DNA of 64,000 nucleotides from Hexactinellida sp. DTS-2022 (Eukaryota; Porifera; Hexactinellida), in contig JAPNXP010000012.1 in the NCBI GenBank assembly GCA_028753945.1, positions 5,354,501 to 5,418,500 of the forward strand, given 5' to 3'. The notes beneath the pieces were generated by a model. The model was not told where the DNA came from. It searched no databases and worked only from the letters and a program-made list of their open reading frames with translations. The translations under genes and the position numbers were made by a program. Below, piece by piece: positions 1 through 9,412 of this stretch (position 1 is its first letter; each line of letters begins with the position of its first letter).

Positions 1-782
1 CCCCTGTCGCCCCCTGTCACCTCCTGTCCCTCGGGGGGCCGCCTCTCCCGGTAGAGTCCGCCGAGACGCCGGTACAGCTGTCTCTGCTGCTCGGGCCGGT
101 GCGCCAGCCCCAGACAGAGCGCGTGTGTGCGCGCTATCGCTTCGGAGGCGCGCGCGGGGCTCCCGGCCCGGCGGCTCACCTCGGCCAGGTCGCAGAGGGC
201 CTCGCCCTCCAGCAGCGACTGCCGACACCTCCGGAAGAGGAGCGCCGCCGTGCTCAGACTCAGTTCCGCCTGCGCGAGTCGCTCCAGCCCCGCCAGGAGC
301 TTCCCCAGGCGGTGCCAGCTGACGGCTTCGTGTCCGGTCAGCTGATTATCTCTGTACAGCTGTATCGCCTTCTCGAGGTAGGCCTGCGTGAGCTCGGCTC
401 TGCGGCACTTATCTGCCGCTACAGACGCATTCATGTACGCATGCAGGAGAGTGTTCCTACTCGCTTCAAACACCCTCTCCACGCCATAGGTGGACTCTGT
501 GGAGACTAGCGCTGACATGTAAGTGAAAATGCGACGGGTGTTAACCTTCCCGAAGTAGCCTAGGCTGTCACTGGGTTTATCGCAGTACAACAGGCCCATA
601 GCCAGGTGCACTATCAGACACTGCTGCAGTGTGCTCAAATCCGCTAGAGACTCGTTCGTGAGATTAGAATTTATAAGCGCTTTTAGACACTTCTTTATAA
701 CTTCGATGGATTCTGTGAAATTAGATTCCCTCATGAGATTCTGGACATGCATAATGTCTGCTTCAATCGCCCCCCAGTCCAT
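1..782 (-). CDS. TPR-type helical repeat protein, 3' part cut by window edge
   Basis: An open frame runs from an ATG at 782 to the left edge with no stop, giving at least 260 residues that start MDWGAIEAD. The protein is all-helical in character, with alternating A/L/Y/G positions such as AYLEKAIQLYRD, AVSWHRLGKLLAGL and ALLFRRCRQSLLEGEALCDLAEV. That is the pattern of tetratricopeptide repeats, with about four to five recognisable. TPR proteins are protein-binding scaffolds, and I cannot name the family member. No intron is needed inside the visible part. It points away from the small zinc-finger gene at 1173 across a 390 bp spacer. Confidence 0.7.
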   Translation of the reverse strand, partial: MDWGAIEADIMHVQNLMRESNFTESIEVIKKCLKALINSNLTNESLADLSTLQQCLIVHLAMGLLYCDKPSDSLGYFGKVNTRRIFTYMSALVSTESTYGVERVFEASRNTLLHAYMNASVAADKCRRAELTQAYLEKAIQLYRDNQLTGHEAVSWHRLGKLLAGLERLAQAELSLSTAALLFRRCRQSLLEGEALCDLAEVSRRAGSPARASEAIARTHALCLGLAHRPEQQRQLYRRLGGLYRERRPPEGQEVTGGDR

Positions 783-1034
783 AACTAGCTTTCTGCATAG
801 GTAGACAGTTATAATTAATTGCAACTGTAATTTATGCAGAATTATTTATTCTGGTATATTAAATTTAAACATTAAGCTAAATTCCATAGATTATGTAGAT
901 GATTCTTTCGAATTAAAATATACGAACTTAGTCCGTAAGGAATGTAGCAGAATAGTTATGAAATATGATAATTCGATTAACAGATTTTCTGGTGTCTCGA
1001 ATAGCCCCTGGCTTCGCCAAATGATTTTATTAAC

Positions 1035-1150
1035 TTAACACCTTTTCTAATGGAATTATCAGACACTTGCAGGGACATTTAAAAAATTAAAAATCACTTT
1101 TGCAAAGCCGGTTTATATTGAAAAGGTGTTGGCCGATATATAAGTAAGCA
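1035..1150 (+). repeat. ~110 bp interspersed repeat ('AAGCCGG...AAAAGGTGTTGGCCGATAT' family)
   Basis: The stretch has a cagacacttgcaggg-like left part, a GCAAAGCCGG core and a right end reading aaaaggtgttggccgatat. The same layout recurs at about 18262-18412 (other strand), 37105-37262, 39563-39655, 54330-54395, 57735-57850 and 59610-59705. The two ends are imperfectly complementary (aacacctttt / aaaaggtgtt), so it is probably a short non-autonomous DNA element. It fills much of the spacer between the TPR gene and the gene at 1173. Confidence 0.65.
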
Positions 1151-1172
1151 AGGTCTTAAATTAAATATTAGA

Positions 1173-1553
1173 ATGTCCCAGGATTACTGGACTGTGTCAG
1201 AAGGCCTGGCTGTCCGCAATGGGAACAAATGCAGAGAATGCAAGGAGTATATAAACATGAGAGAACCTATTTCTATTAGGGACGGACGGAAAATCCGTCT
1301 CTTCTATCACACAAAATGTTTCAGCGGATCAGCTGATCCCAGGACCCAGCCAAATGGCGCCTTTTCTCAACACAAGTTCGGAGGGGTCCTCTCCCCCTCC
1401 GCCCCCGCAGAGAAGGGACGCGGGAAGTGGTCCCTTCGGAGCTACGGGTACGCGCCCGACTACAAGGTGCTCTCAAAACTCACAGCTGGCAAACTTGAAA
1501 CTAAACAAAGCACGAAAGCAAACAAACCAATACAGAAAGCTTATGAAAAATAG
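1173..1553 (+). CDS. Small PARP-type zinc finger-like protein (126 aa)
   Basis: A 126-residue protein starts MSQDYWTVSEG. Cys20, Cys23, His46 and Cys49 form C-x2-C-x22-H-x2-C, the ligand order of PARP-1 type zinc fingers that bind nicked DNA. The central spacing here is shorter than the 28-30 residues usual for that family. The segment between is REPISIRDGRKIRLFYHTKCF, with the typical strand before the second ligand pair. The C-terminal half is basic and low in complexity (GKWSLRSYGY, then a Lys-rich tail). No catalytic domain is attached. DNA or RNA binding is inferred from the fold only. The ATG is preceded by AT-rich DNA. Confidence 0.6.
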   Translation: MSQDYWTVSEGLAVRNGNKCRECKEYINMREPISIRDGRKIRLFYHTKCFSGSADPRTQPNGAFSQHKFGGVLSPSAPAEKGRGKWSLRSYGYAPDYKVLSKLTAGKLETKQSTKANKPIQKAYEK

Positions 1554-1838
1554 TTTCAGTTATAATTTCTTGTAATTAAAGTTAATAATGACTTTATTTA
1601 TTATTATACGTATCTGATTTGTTTTTTTGACAATAGTTTTACTTTCACTGCCCCCAAGAATTAAACACTTTCATAACCCTTTAATTGGAACTATAATTGA
1701 AATTAGCTTACAATTTCTGAATAATTACTTTCACTAAATCTGCATGTCAACCAACTTAGTTTGCCACGTATTAAAAACATATGAACAAGCTGATAAGGGA
1801 ATCATAAGAACCATAAAACTGATAAAATACAGAATTAA

Positions 1839-3398
1839 TTAATTAATTTCCCATCCCATCTGTTGATAGGCAGCAGTGAGGTCCTCAAGCCTCACAGCTG
1901 GGAAGTATTCCTTCAGATAAGTGCGTTTCCACCAGTGCCCTGCCAATGCCGCTTCGCTGCCCAATCGCGTGAATGCGTATGAGTAGTGACTGGCCCGCAC
2001 GAACTGCGGTCGCCCCTGCCTGGGGGGGAGGGGGGCCAGGAGGGTGCGAATGGTCGGAGTGTCGGATAGGAGCTCCCCGATCAGGTGTATGAACCATGGA
2101 TTAGATTGGTAGTTCTGGAAAGCTGCGAACCACATGAGCCAGTCGAGTCTGTAGTGGTAGGGGGAGATGGCGCAGGGGGCCCGAGAGGTGTTTCCGGGCT
2201 TGCAGTGGAACTCGTACTCGTGCCAAACAGCTGATCGGTTCTCTCTCGAGTCCCAAGTGGCCTCAATTATAATCTCAGTTCTCTGCTTCGTAATGGAACC
2301 GAATGCGCCGTAGGTGTTCACAATGCGAAACGCATCGAACGAACTGTTCATCACCTGTCGGGAGGAAAACAGGTTCTGGATAATAGGAATGGAAAGATAG
2401 GCTATGGTAAGGCCCCCCATTAAATTGAATAGAAACCTGAGACTAGAAGTCACGCTGTATGCTCGCTTCTCGTTTGTACGTTCGATTATCCGTTCGACTC
2501 TGTCCAACGTGGACCGACCGAACATCCATCTGAACCAGCTGTCGTTCATACAGAATATGGACGGGAGCATAGTGAGCCAATTCAGAAAGCTTAGGTTTCC
2601 GCTGAGGATTATCATGAACATGAATGCAATCTGTGAAACGCCGGACAAAGCCGGGAAGGGACCGGGTAGCAACAGGAACCATGGACTCACCAGCTCCACC
2701 AGATGGTTAGCCAGTGTCTCCATCTTGTGTACTATTTCCGGAGACTGGTGCATGTAGTAGCTGAGTGGGTTGGGCACGGGCTGCGTCTCGTAATGGTAGT
2801 TCATGCAGGTCAGGTCTCGCCAACAGGGGTCCCCGCGTATCTTTATGAGTCCAGCCCCTAGCATTATTCGGAATATGAGCCAGCGGTACCCCAGCACAGC
2901 TGTGAGGGCGGGGGGCGAGTCGGGGAGCTGGCGCACACTGAGGAGGGGACAGAGGAATATGGCTAGGAAGCCGGTCTCCAGCAACTGGGACTCCCAACCG
3001 AACGAGTACCAAATCTGTCCAACGTTAACAAGCGAGTGGTACAGCAGCCACAGCACCGTCATTATTATAATATTAGACGCACCGAGGATGAGGACAATGC
3101 TGGAGAGTACGATTCCGCTCCAGGCGATCGCCTCCAGACACAGGTCCATGTGTTCCTCCGGTGCCCACCAGAGGAGGGTGGGGACTCGCGAAAAGAGACC
3201 CCCCTCCCCCAGCTGGCGTCCGAGCTGCCGCAGATACAGGGACACGGGCAGCAGGCCCCGGGACCCTAGCAACGCCGGGTTCTGTCTAAGGGCCACTAGG
3301 AATGCTACGCAGTACACGAGTGCGAGGGAGCGCAGGAATACGATGCGTGTCAGCCAGTGCTGATTCCGCGGATACAGACTGTTAGGGAGTGAGAGCAT
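1839..3398 (-). CDS. LMF1: Lipase maturation factor, LMF1-like
   Basis: LMF1 is a multi-pass ER membrane protein needed to fold and assemble lipoprotein lipases. This intronless gene encodes 519 residues from the first in-frame ATG (MLSLPNSLYPRN) at 3398; an upstream TTG is not a credible start. The family hallmark is complete: a GYRWLIFRIMLGAGLIKIRG block, then CWRDLTCMNYHYETQPVPNP and an NHLVELVSPWF helix, which agrees better with LMF1 than LMF2. About six to eight hydrophobic helices precede a soluble C-terminal half with WHEYEF and WLMWFAAF motifs. Length is a little short of vertebrate LMF1. A broken copy of its 5' end lies at 4970-5052. Confidence 0.9.
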   Translation of the reverse strand: MLSLPNSLYPRNQHWLTRIVFLRSLALVYCVAFLVALRQNPALLGSRGLLPVSLYLRQLGRQLGEGGLFSRVPTLLWWAPEEHMDLCLEAIAWSGIVLSSIVLILGASNIIIMTVLWLLYHSLVNVGQIWYSFGWESQLLETGFLAIFLCPLLSVRQLPDSPPALTAVLGYRWLIFRIMLGAGLIKIRGDPCWRDLTCMNYHYETQPVPNPLSYYMHQSPEIVHKMETLANHLVELVSPWFLLLPGPFPALSGVSQIAFMFMIILSGNLSFLNWLTMLPSIFCMNDSWFRWMFGRSTLDRVERIIERTNEKRAYSVTSSLRFLFNLMGGLTIAYLSIPIIQNLFSSRQVMNSSFDAFRIVNTYGAFGSITKQRTEIIIEATWDSRENRSAVWHEYEFHCKPGNTSRAPCAISPYHYRLDWLMWFAAFQNYQSNPWFIHLIGELLSDTPTIRTLLAPLPPRQGRPQFVRASHYSYAFTRLGSEAALAGHWWKRTYLKEYFPAVRLEDLTAAYQQMGWEIN

Positions 3399-3735
3399 AA
3401 ACGCTATATAGCACAACAGTATAAGTAAGCAACTAGTTTCTATCCATGATGGTTTACTTACCTTCTTTGCAATGGATTCACATTGATACGTTCCTAACTA
3501 TAGGATTCACATCTCAAATTATAATTTTAATTTCCTAATTGACATTGCAAACATAGCCCATATTAGCAATACGTATTATACTATTAGATAATTATACAAT
3601 ATGAATTATACGAGAATGCTAAATTATTGCAAGTACACGTATACATAAAAGCTGTTTTGGGAATAGCTAATATCCAAAAAAAGTGCTATGAAAAGTTAAA
3701 ATATATTAACTATAATTATTTAGTTTGCAATTAGT

Positions 3736-4672
3736 ATGAAGAAACGCCCCTCAAGTGAGCGCAAGGAAGTATTTTCCAAAAAACAGAAAAAGAAGTTCCA
3801 ATTGTCCTTAAGAGGAACAAAGAGATACCTTCAAAACATTCAAAAACATGTACAGGAGTTTCTCAACAGAACTCCGAACAAATGCACTTTGCCTTCATCC
3901 CACCAAACAACTGATGGCAGTATATGGCACTCCAGATCGATGGCGGCTAAACAATCGCCATATACTTATTTATACAATCGAGGGGTACCTCGTTACCAAG
4001 TTTAAGGTACATGAAAGTGGGTTTGATGTCATAAATACAAAAATCTACTTCTCAGATTGCATAATAATTACTTTATTTACTGATAGAGTTGAGAGTGAAC
4101 TGATTATATACAACGACTACAATGTAAAATACAATGTGATACTTGGCGAATGCATTTTCGATTGTGGTGAAAATGAGTATTTATATCTAGGGGAAAATCG
4201 TATCAACATATACTCGCACGATTTTGAGATTATAAGAAGATTTACAGCTTACAAACATGGTAGTCTTAAAGCACTCAAAATACGAGGAGATACAATGGTT
4301 GTGCTCAATGAAGAACTGCAGTCGGATAAAGAATCATCTATTGCTAGTCGGCCCTATGCCAATATAACTCTTTTAAGATTCTCGATTACAAACGATGAAC
4401 TGCTTGAAAGTATTAAATTCAATAATAAATCCTTACCATTCCCGAAGTACATCGGTTTAGACCCGTTAAGTAACGTACTGATTGCAAATTGTACACCAAA
4501 TAAATTAGCCGTGTGGTATCGAGACGGTCGACTGATATACTACACTCAAAAATATGTTCACACCACAGCTACGGGTTTGGAAGTGACAGATGATTTCCAG
4601 ATAATTAGGACGGAGTATTCCTATCCTGCTTTAAGGGTTTATATATTCGAATATTCCCATTGGATACATTGA
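3736..4672 (+). pseudogene. Beta-propeller/coiled-coil family gene split by a frameshift
   Basis: A basic N-terminus starts at 3736 (MKKRPSSERKE) and runs in one frame to 4005. A second frame carries the rest, ending at 4672. The two overlap near 3880, where moving by one base joins RTP-type text to ALCLHPTKQLMAVYG. The body has repeated beta strands (HILIYTIEGYLVTKF, NRINIYSHDFEIIRRF, NKLAVWYRDGRLIYY), the look of a WD/NHL-like propeller. It recalls the propeller halves of the genes at 37528, 42334 and 47708, but no coiled coil precedes it. It may be a pseudogene, carry a sequencing error, or use a small unseen intron. Confidence 0.5.
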
Positions 4673-4766
4673 GTTAGTTAATGTTTTTTAGAGTTTTTTA
4701 GAGTATAAGCTGTATTAAAGTGTATCAATTAATTTTTAATTTTGTGGTATTTCAAAAAATAACACA

Positions 4767-4912
4767 CAGTGATTTTTCTAGGATTGTTTAAAAGGGGGGT
4801 CAATTTGAAAGATTATGAGTATAAGGGGGGGCATGCTGAAATATCCTACAGGGGCAGAAAACCGGGAGGGGGGGCAATTGCCCCCCCGCGCGCCCCCCTA
4901 GAAAAAACCCTG
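4767..4912. mobile_element. MITE, ~146 bp, with terminal inverted repeats
   Basis: The left end cagtgatttttctagg and the right end cctagaaaaaaccctg are inverted copies. Both are flanked by ACACA. The interior is rich in G runs on the left and C runs on the right, with a central gggggcaattgccccc palindrome. No coding sequence is credible in it. The CAG(G/T)G terminus suits a hAT-like non-autonomous element, which is an inference. Confidence 0.7.
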
Positions 4913-4969
4913 ACACAGGATTTTGATTGGGTTTGTTTTACTCTTATTGGGTTGATGTGATTGGGGGAC

Positions 4970-5052
4970 CCCGGGACCCTAGCAATGCTGGGTTATGTTT
5001 AAGGGCAACAAGGGAAGAGCATTAAGCGCTATATAACACAACAGTATAGTAT
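4970..5052 (-). pseudogene. Relic of the 5' end of the LMF1-like gene
   Basis: The stretch gaccccgggaccctagcaatgctgggt followed by ttaagggcaacaagg matches 3258-3302 inside LMF1 with a few changes. The next part, gagcattaagcgctatataacacaacagta, matches 3395-3421 around the LMF1 start codon. About 85 bases between the two blocks are missing. This is therefore an internally deleted, same-orientation fragment of the neighbouring gene, left by a local duplication. Confidence 0.75.
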
Positions 5053-5074
5053 GTATCTGCTATGTAATATACAG

Positions 5075-5449
5075 CAGACATGGGGTCAAGCCCTTTCAAA
5101 AGGGCTTAAGTCCAAGCCCATCCCTAATCAGAAGGGCTTAAGCCCAAGCCCTTTTTCTAAGCCCTTTTTGAAAAAGGGCTTAAGTCCAAGCTCAAGCCCT
5201 TAATAAAGGGCTTAAGTCCGGACTTAGGTCTTTTACTCTAATTATTTAGAATTCCATACCGTATTTTATTGAATAAGTGCCTTGAAAAGAGCTTGAAAAA
5301 GGGCTTGAAGCTCATCTATAAAGGGCTTAAGTCCAAGTCCGGACTTAAACCATTTTATTAAAGGAGGACTTAAGTCCGGATTTAAGCCCTCTCAAAAATG
5401 GGCTTAAGTCCAAAGGGCTTAAGCCCTTTGGGGCTTGGCCCCATGCCTG
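5075..5449. mobile_element. 375 bp non-autonomous element packed with GGGCTTAAGCCC-like motifs, 10 bp target duplication
   Basis: The ends CAGACATGGGGTCAAGCCC and GGGCTTGGCCCCATGCCTG are inverted repeats. TAATATACAG flanks both sides exactly (5065-5074 and 5450-5459). Inside, gggcttaagtcc, agtccggact and gggcttaagccc recur more than a dozen times, so most of the element could fold back on itself. The terminal sequence and direct repeat suggest a hAT-like family. No coding capacity. Confidence 0.85.
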
Positions 5450-5459
5450 TAATATACAG

Positions 5460-5711
5460 TGGAGTAATAGCAAGTCGTGTTTTGCACGAACACTTTTTTT
5501 TGCACGAATTTGCTTATCATAAGCGAACTTGCTATTTAGAGTAACAGAATTAAGACTAAATGTTCGCTTTGCAACATACGTACTGTAGATGGCAACTTGC
5601 TGTTAGGCAAACACCAGTGTACCCAAAATGTTCCTGGTTGTGTAACTAACGAGGGTACTACATATTGATCTCAGTACACAAATTGTCAAAAAGTATTACT
5701 ATAAGTTAGAG
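5460..5711. repeat. Partial copy of the 'AATAGCAAGTCGTGTTTTGCACGAA' inverted-repeat family
   Basis: Positions 5465-5540 read aatagcaagtcgtgttttgc then gcacgaatttgct, the same as the left end of the fuller copy at 51313-51484. The right part (gcaacttgctgttaggcaaa) is degenerate. Related sequence also lies near 39400-39540. This spacer lies downstream of the BUB1 stop codon and shows no gene. Confidence 0.55.
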
Positions 5712-8520
5712 TCAGTTCCATTCACAGCTAACCTGTGAGTCAAACATTATTCGTATTTCCTGTCTGCTCTTGGCCACGGCTGCCATAGCCTCAGTGCTGT
5801 TGGCATTCATTAGCCGGAATATAATTGCGTCCCAGACGGGCGAGTAGTGCCGCCGGAAGCTCTTGACGGGCTGCACGAGCCGGACGCGCTCGGTCCCGTC
5901 CGGCTCTGGGATTATCCGCGGGTATTCGTAGGTGATAATGCAGTACAGCGTAGCCGCCAGGCCGAATGAATCCGAGTTGTAGAGGTAGGGTTTGTTCCGC
6001 TTCATGCAGGGGAGTTCAAACGTGTCCGTGTCTGAGGAACCTACAAAGTGAACGTTCTTCGGGAAGAGACTGAGGTCGACCGACCTCCCAAAGTCTATCA
6101 GGTGTAGCAGGCCCCCTTCCTGGGCCCCGCGGGTACAAGTGACCGGGGTGTTGACGTGTGCTCTCAGTAGGAAGTTGTCCGGCTTTATGTCGTTGTGCAC
6201 AATCCCGAGCCTGTGCAGTGTCTCCACTAAATACGTAACTTCAAGTGCCAAGCGCACCGCGGTCCTCTCTAGAGCTGGCTTCTGTTTGAGCTCGTTAATC
6301 AGGTCCAGCAGGGTCCCGTGTGGGTAGTAGTCCGACACTAGAATAGTAGCGTTCTTGTATACCACACAGGAGTAGGGCTTGTAGAAGGCAGAGCAGAGGT
6401 GTGACAGGCCCTCCTCTGTCAGTCGCTCCTGTATCCTGACGGCTATCAGGTACTCTATGCAGGTCGGATGCTTCATAACCACCTTGAGGACCGGCCGGTC
6501 GGTAGGGGACAGGTTGCTGGCCTCGGGGGACACGGGGGCGGCTAGATACACATTGGCAAACCCTCCCGTCCCGATGTGCTCCAGGATCTTGAAGTGCACA
6601 CTCCCGAAGTGAGAGGTTCTCTTAACGGAGATGCTCGGGACCGCGTGGCTGGAGCAGTCTATGAGTCTCGGATAACTGTTCTGAGACAGGTAGTCGCTCA
6701 CCATCTTCCTGACGGTCTGTGAGTCGAACGGATTCACCAGGAGAGTCTCCTCCATGCTGGAACGTCCGGAAGAGGTCTCCTGGCTGGTCTCGCTAATCGG
6801 GCTGAGGGGGCACCCAGCTGACTTGTTAGAGACAGACCCCGGAGCAGCTGACTGGTCAGCCGACTTGTTGGGAATAGCCTCTGGAACAGCTGATTTGTTG
6901 GATATGACCTCTGGAGCAGCTGACTTGTTGGGAATAGCCTCTGGAACAGCTGTTCTCTTAGGATTGACCTCTGGAGCAGCTGTTCTTATATAATTGACCT
7001 CTGGAACAGCTGTTCTCTTAGTATTCTCCTTGTCGCCGGAGCTCCTGTCGAACTGCAGCGAGAGGGCGGGCGGGAGGCTCGCGGTTATCTGGGTGACGTC
7101 CTCCAGAGAGAGAGGAACATTCCGCGCCCCCAGGGGGGTAGAAGTCGGCTGCACGAAAAGGGACGAGTCGATCGAGTTATCGGGAAAGCGAGAAGTATTA
7201 GATTTAGCTGGCGTCTGTTGATATATCTGAAAATCTACATTCTTCTTTACCTTAACGGTATCTACGGTGTATCCCTCGTCATACGGTAGAGTCGTAGCGA
7301 ATAACTGTAAAATCTCAGCGTCTGCTCTTCGGGACCTATAGGTCATGCTCGTGTTCTCGGTAACTTCTGGCTGTTGTTGTTGTTGTTGTTGTTGTTGTTG
7401 CTGTTGTTGTTGTTGTTGTTGCTGTTGTTGTTGTTGTTGTTGTTGTTTTTGTAAGAGGTTATGATTTGCAAAAAACACGGGAATGGAACTCTTCTCCTTC
7501 TTACTAGAGATTGCTGGAACACTTGGGGAGTAGGAACCCGTTTTGTTGTTGTTGTTGTTGTTGTTGTCTATCCCACTCAGGTCCTGGTGTGTGTTGACAG
7601 CCAGCAGCCGTCGGGTCTCGCCGGGTGTCGCGAGGAGCTCAGAGGAGGGAGACCGGCGACAGGGGGCTGCCAGCTGAGCAATCTTATCTTCGCAAGAGCG
7701 GGACCGTGACAGACCTAACAGGTCTCTGCGTACCTCCCTAGGGGGCGCGGGGGCCGGGACAGGGGTCCGGTATAACTGGTGCTGCCCGCTCTTGGGGGGA
7801 AGGGAACTGTTATAATTGTTCCTCTGAGAATCGGGCCTCTGAGAAGAGCTAGAATCGAACGGATCTGTCGGGGAATTGAAAGGAGGCAAAGAAGATTCTA
7901 ACTGTTTGTGTTTTTGTTGAGTGAGAGAGTTTGCAAACAAGTCTTGCTGTCTCTTCGCAGTTAGCGAGGAAACGGGGGCGGGACAGCTGTCCTTCTTTGT
8001 CGGATCAGCTGGAACTGGCCAATTAGAACCCAGACATACAGTAGTCTTATCCATGCACGTTAACTCCATATCATCGTCTGCCCTCTTTTCAGGCTCCGCT
8101 TGGTACTTCCTGGCCCGCAGCTCCTCCAGAGAGATCTCGCCTCCCGAGAGGGGGCACACCTCCCAGTAGGGATACCCGAGCTCCTCTCCAGGCGACAGAA
8201 TCCGTCGGGAGGGCCTCTGCTCCAACACCTGCAGGGGGTTGGGCTCCTCGCCCCCGCTCCGCTCTCTCAGCACGTTACCGGGGACTGTAGAGGGGGCAGG
8301 GGGGGCAGGGTCTGGGTAGACAGAGAACTCCTCAGGAGCCGGCCTAACAGCTGATGAGATGGTGGAGTGGATCCATCTCCGAGGCGCCTGTGTGTTCTCC
8401 TGCGTCGACTTTTCGCGAGTTGGGACAGAGGTGTTGGGGTACGCGAGGGGAACAGCTGACTGACTCCCATTTGTGTCTACGTACACTGAGAAGTCAGCTT
8501 TCCTGGCGCCTCTGTTCTCG

Positions 8521-8553
<33 letters not shown>

Positions 8554-9179
8554 GTGTCGGGGCGGAGAGACCCCAGGTGTCCCAGAACGTTCCTCTCGGC
8601 CTCGGCCGGGTCCGGACTCGCTGCCGAACAGCTGATCGCCGCTCGCTCCCTCAGCTCGGGCAGCAGTCTCTGCAGCCGTCCGGCGGGCTGCGCCAGGGCC
8701 GCTATTCCCTCCGAGAGGACCAGTTCCGCCCCCCCCGGGTCCCCGCTGGCCTCCAGACTCTTGCTCCAGTGCTCGTAGTAGCAGGCCAGGCCGGTCCCGA
8801 TCCCGTGCCCACGCATGTACTCGTATATGCACTGCGGATCTCGAAGCTGCTCGGCGTAGCTCAGCCAGATTCGCACGAACCGGATGTCCTGTTCGTAGCG
8901 ACGGAACAGATTGTTCTCCTTGCAGAAAGTGAGACAGTCCTTCAGGATGCGGTAGTACTCGATGCCCAGGTTGGGCGTGACGTCACGGTACCAGCGTATG
9001 TACCGCTCGTAGACGGACAGCGGGTCCTCCTCCTCGAGAGCGGAGGCTATGCTCTTGAGGTGGTACTGCCGCGCGGCGGACAGGTTCGCTGGAGTGAGAG
9101 AGTCAGACAGCTGGAGGGTGTCCGGGTTACGGCCCCGCCGCAGGGGCTGTACGTTCTCTTTCTTCTCGTCCCAAGACAT
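5712..9179 (-). CDS. BUB1: Mitotic checkpoint serine/threonine kinase BUB1 (BUB1/MAD3 family)
   Basis: Spindle-checkpoint kinase that docks on kinetochores through BUB3 and recruits shugoshin and MAD1. The intronless frame from the ATG at 9179 (MSWDEKKENVQPL) gives 1155 residues; 14 upstream codons begin only with TTG. A KEN box lies at residues 7-9, then a Mad3/BUB1 TPR domain (about 30-185; YERYIRWYRDV, RFVRIWLSYAEQ). A GLEBS-type BUB3 site follows (GGEISLEELRARKY), then a KNL1-like DDMELT. The C-terminal kinase keeps GTGGFANVYLA, the VLKVV lysine, HNDIKPDN and DFG, so it should be active. The middle is low-complexity: poly-Q runs, poly-N and about seven ten-residue repeats of the KRTAVPEV/NKSAAPEV type. 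Confidence 0.95.
7370..7448 (-). repeat. GTT/CAA trinucleotide run coding poly-Gln in BUB1
   Basis: About 26 consecutive glutamine codons, CAA with a few interrupting CAG. Shorter runs lie at 7541-7567 (poly-Asn) and 8520-8552 (poly-Gln). The same trinucleotide appears in other genes and introns of the window (14522-14549, 28426-28540, 35040-35065, 53470-53515). Confidence 0.9.
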
Positions 9180-9412
9180 GCGCTGCTCATAGATAGACAA
9201 GGTAAACAACAACAACAACAATCTTTGTAACTTGGCACTTAGGGCCCGACCAACACCATCAGATTTTCATTAATTAGGTTTTATTGATTATTTCGGATCG
9301 TCAAGAAGTTGTGTATATTCCCTGCAAATTTCATCCAGAAATATTAAAGAGTATCGTAGTTATTGCATAGAGATAAGTGTTGAATAGATACAGAAAGTAT
9401 AAATAGATAGAT

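Noticed and set aside
4769-4960. Small frame of 63 codons over the G/C-run element
   Set aside because: It lies almost wholly inside a MITE with inverted ends, and its composition follows the G and C runs.
9180-9230. Upstream extension of BUB1 (MLLLLFTLSIYEQR) as a signal anchor
   Set aside because: The extension begins at TTG codons from a GTT run; the first ATG starts at MSWDEKKEN with the KEN box in its usual place.
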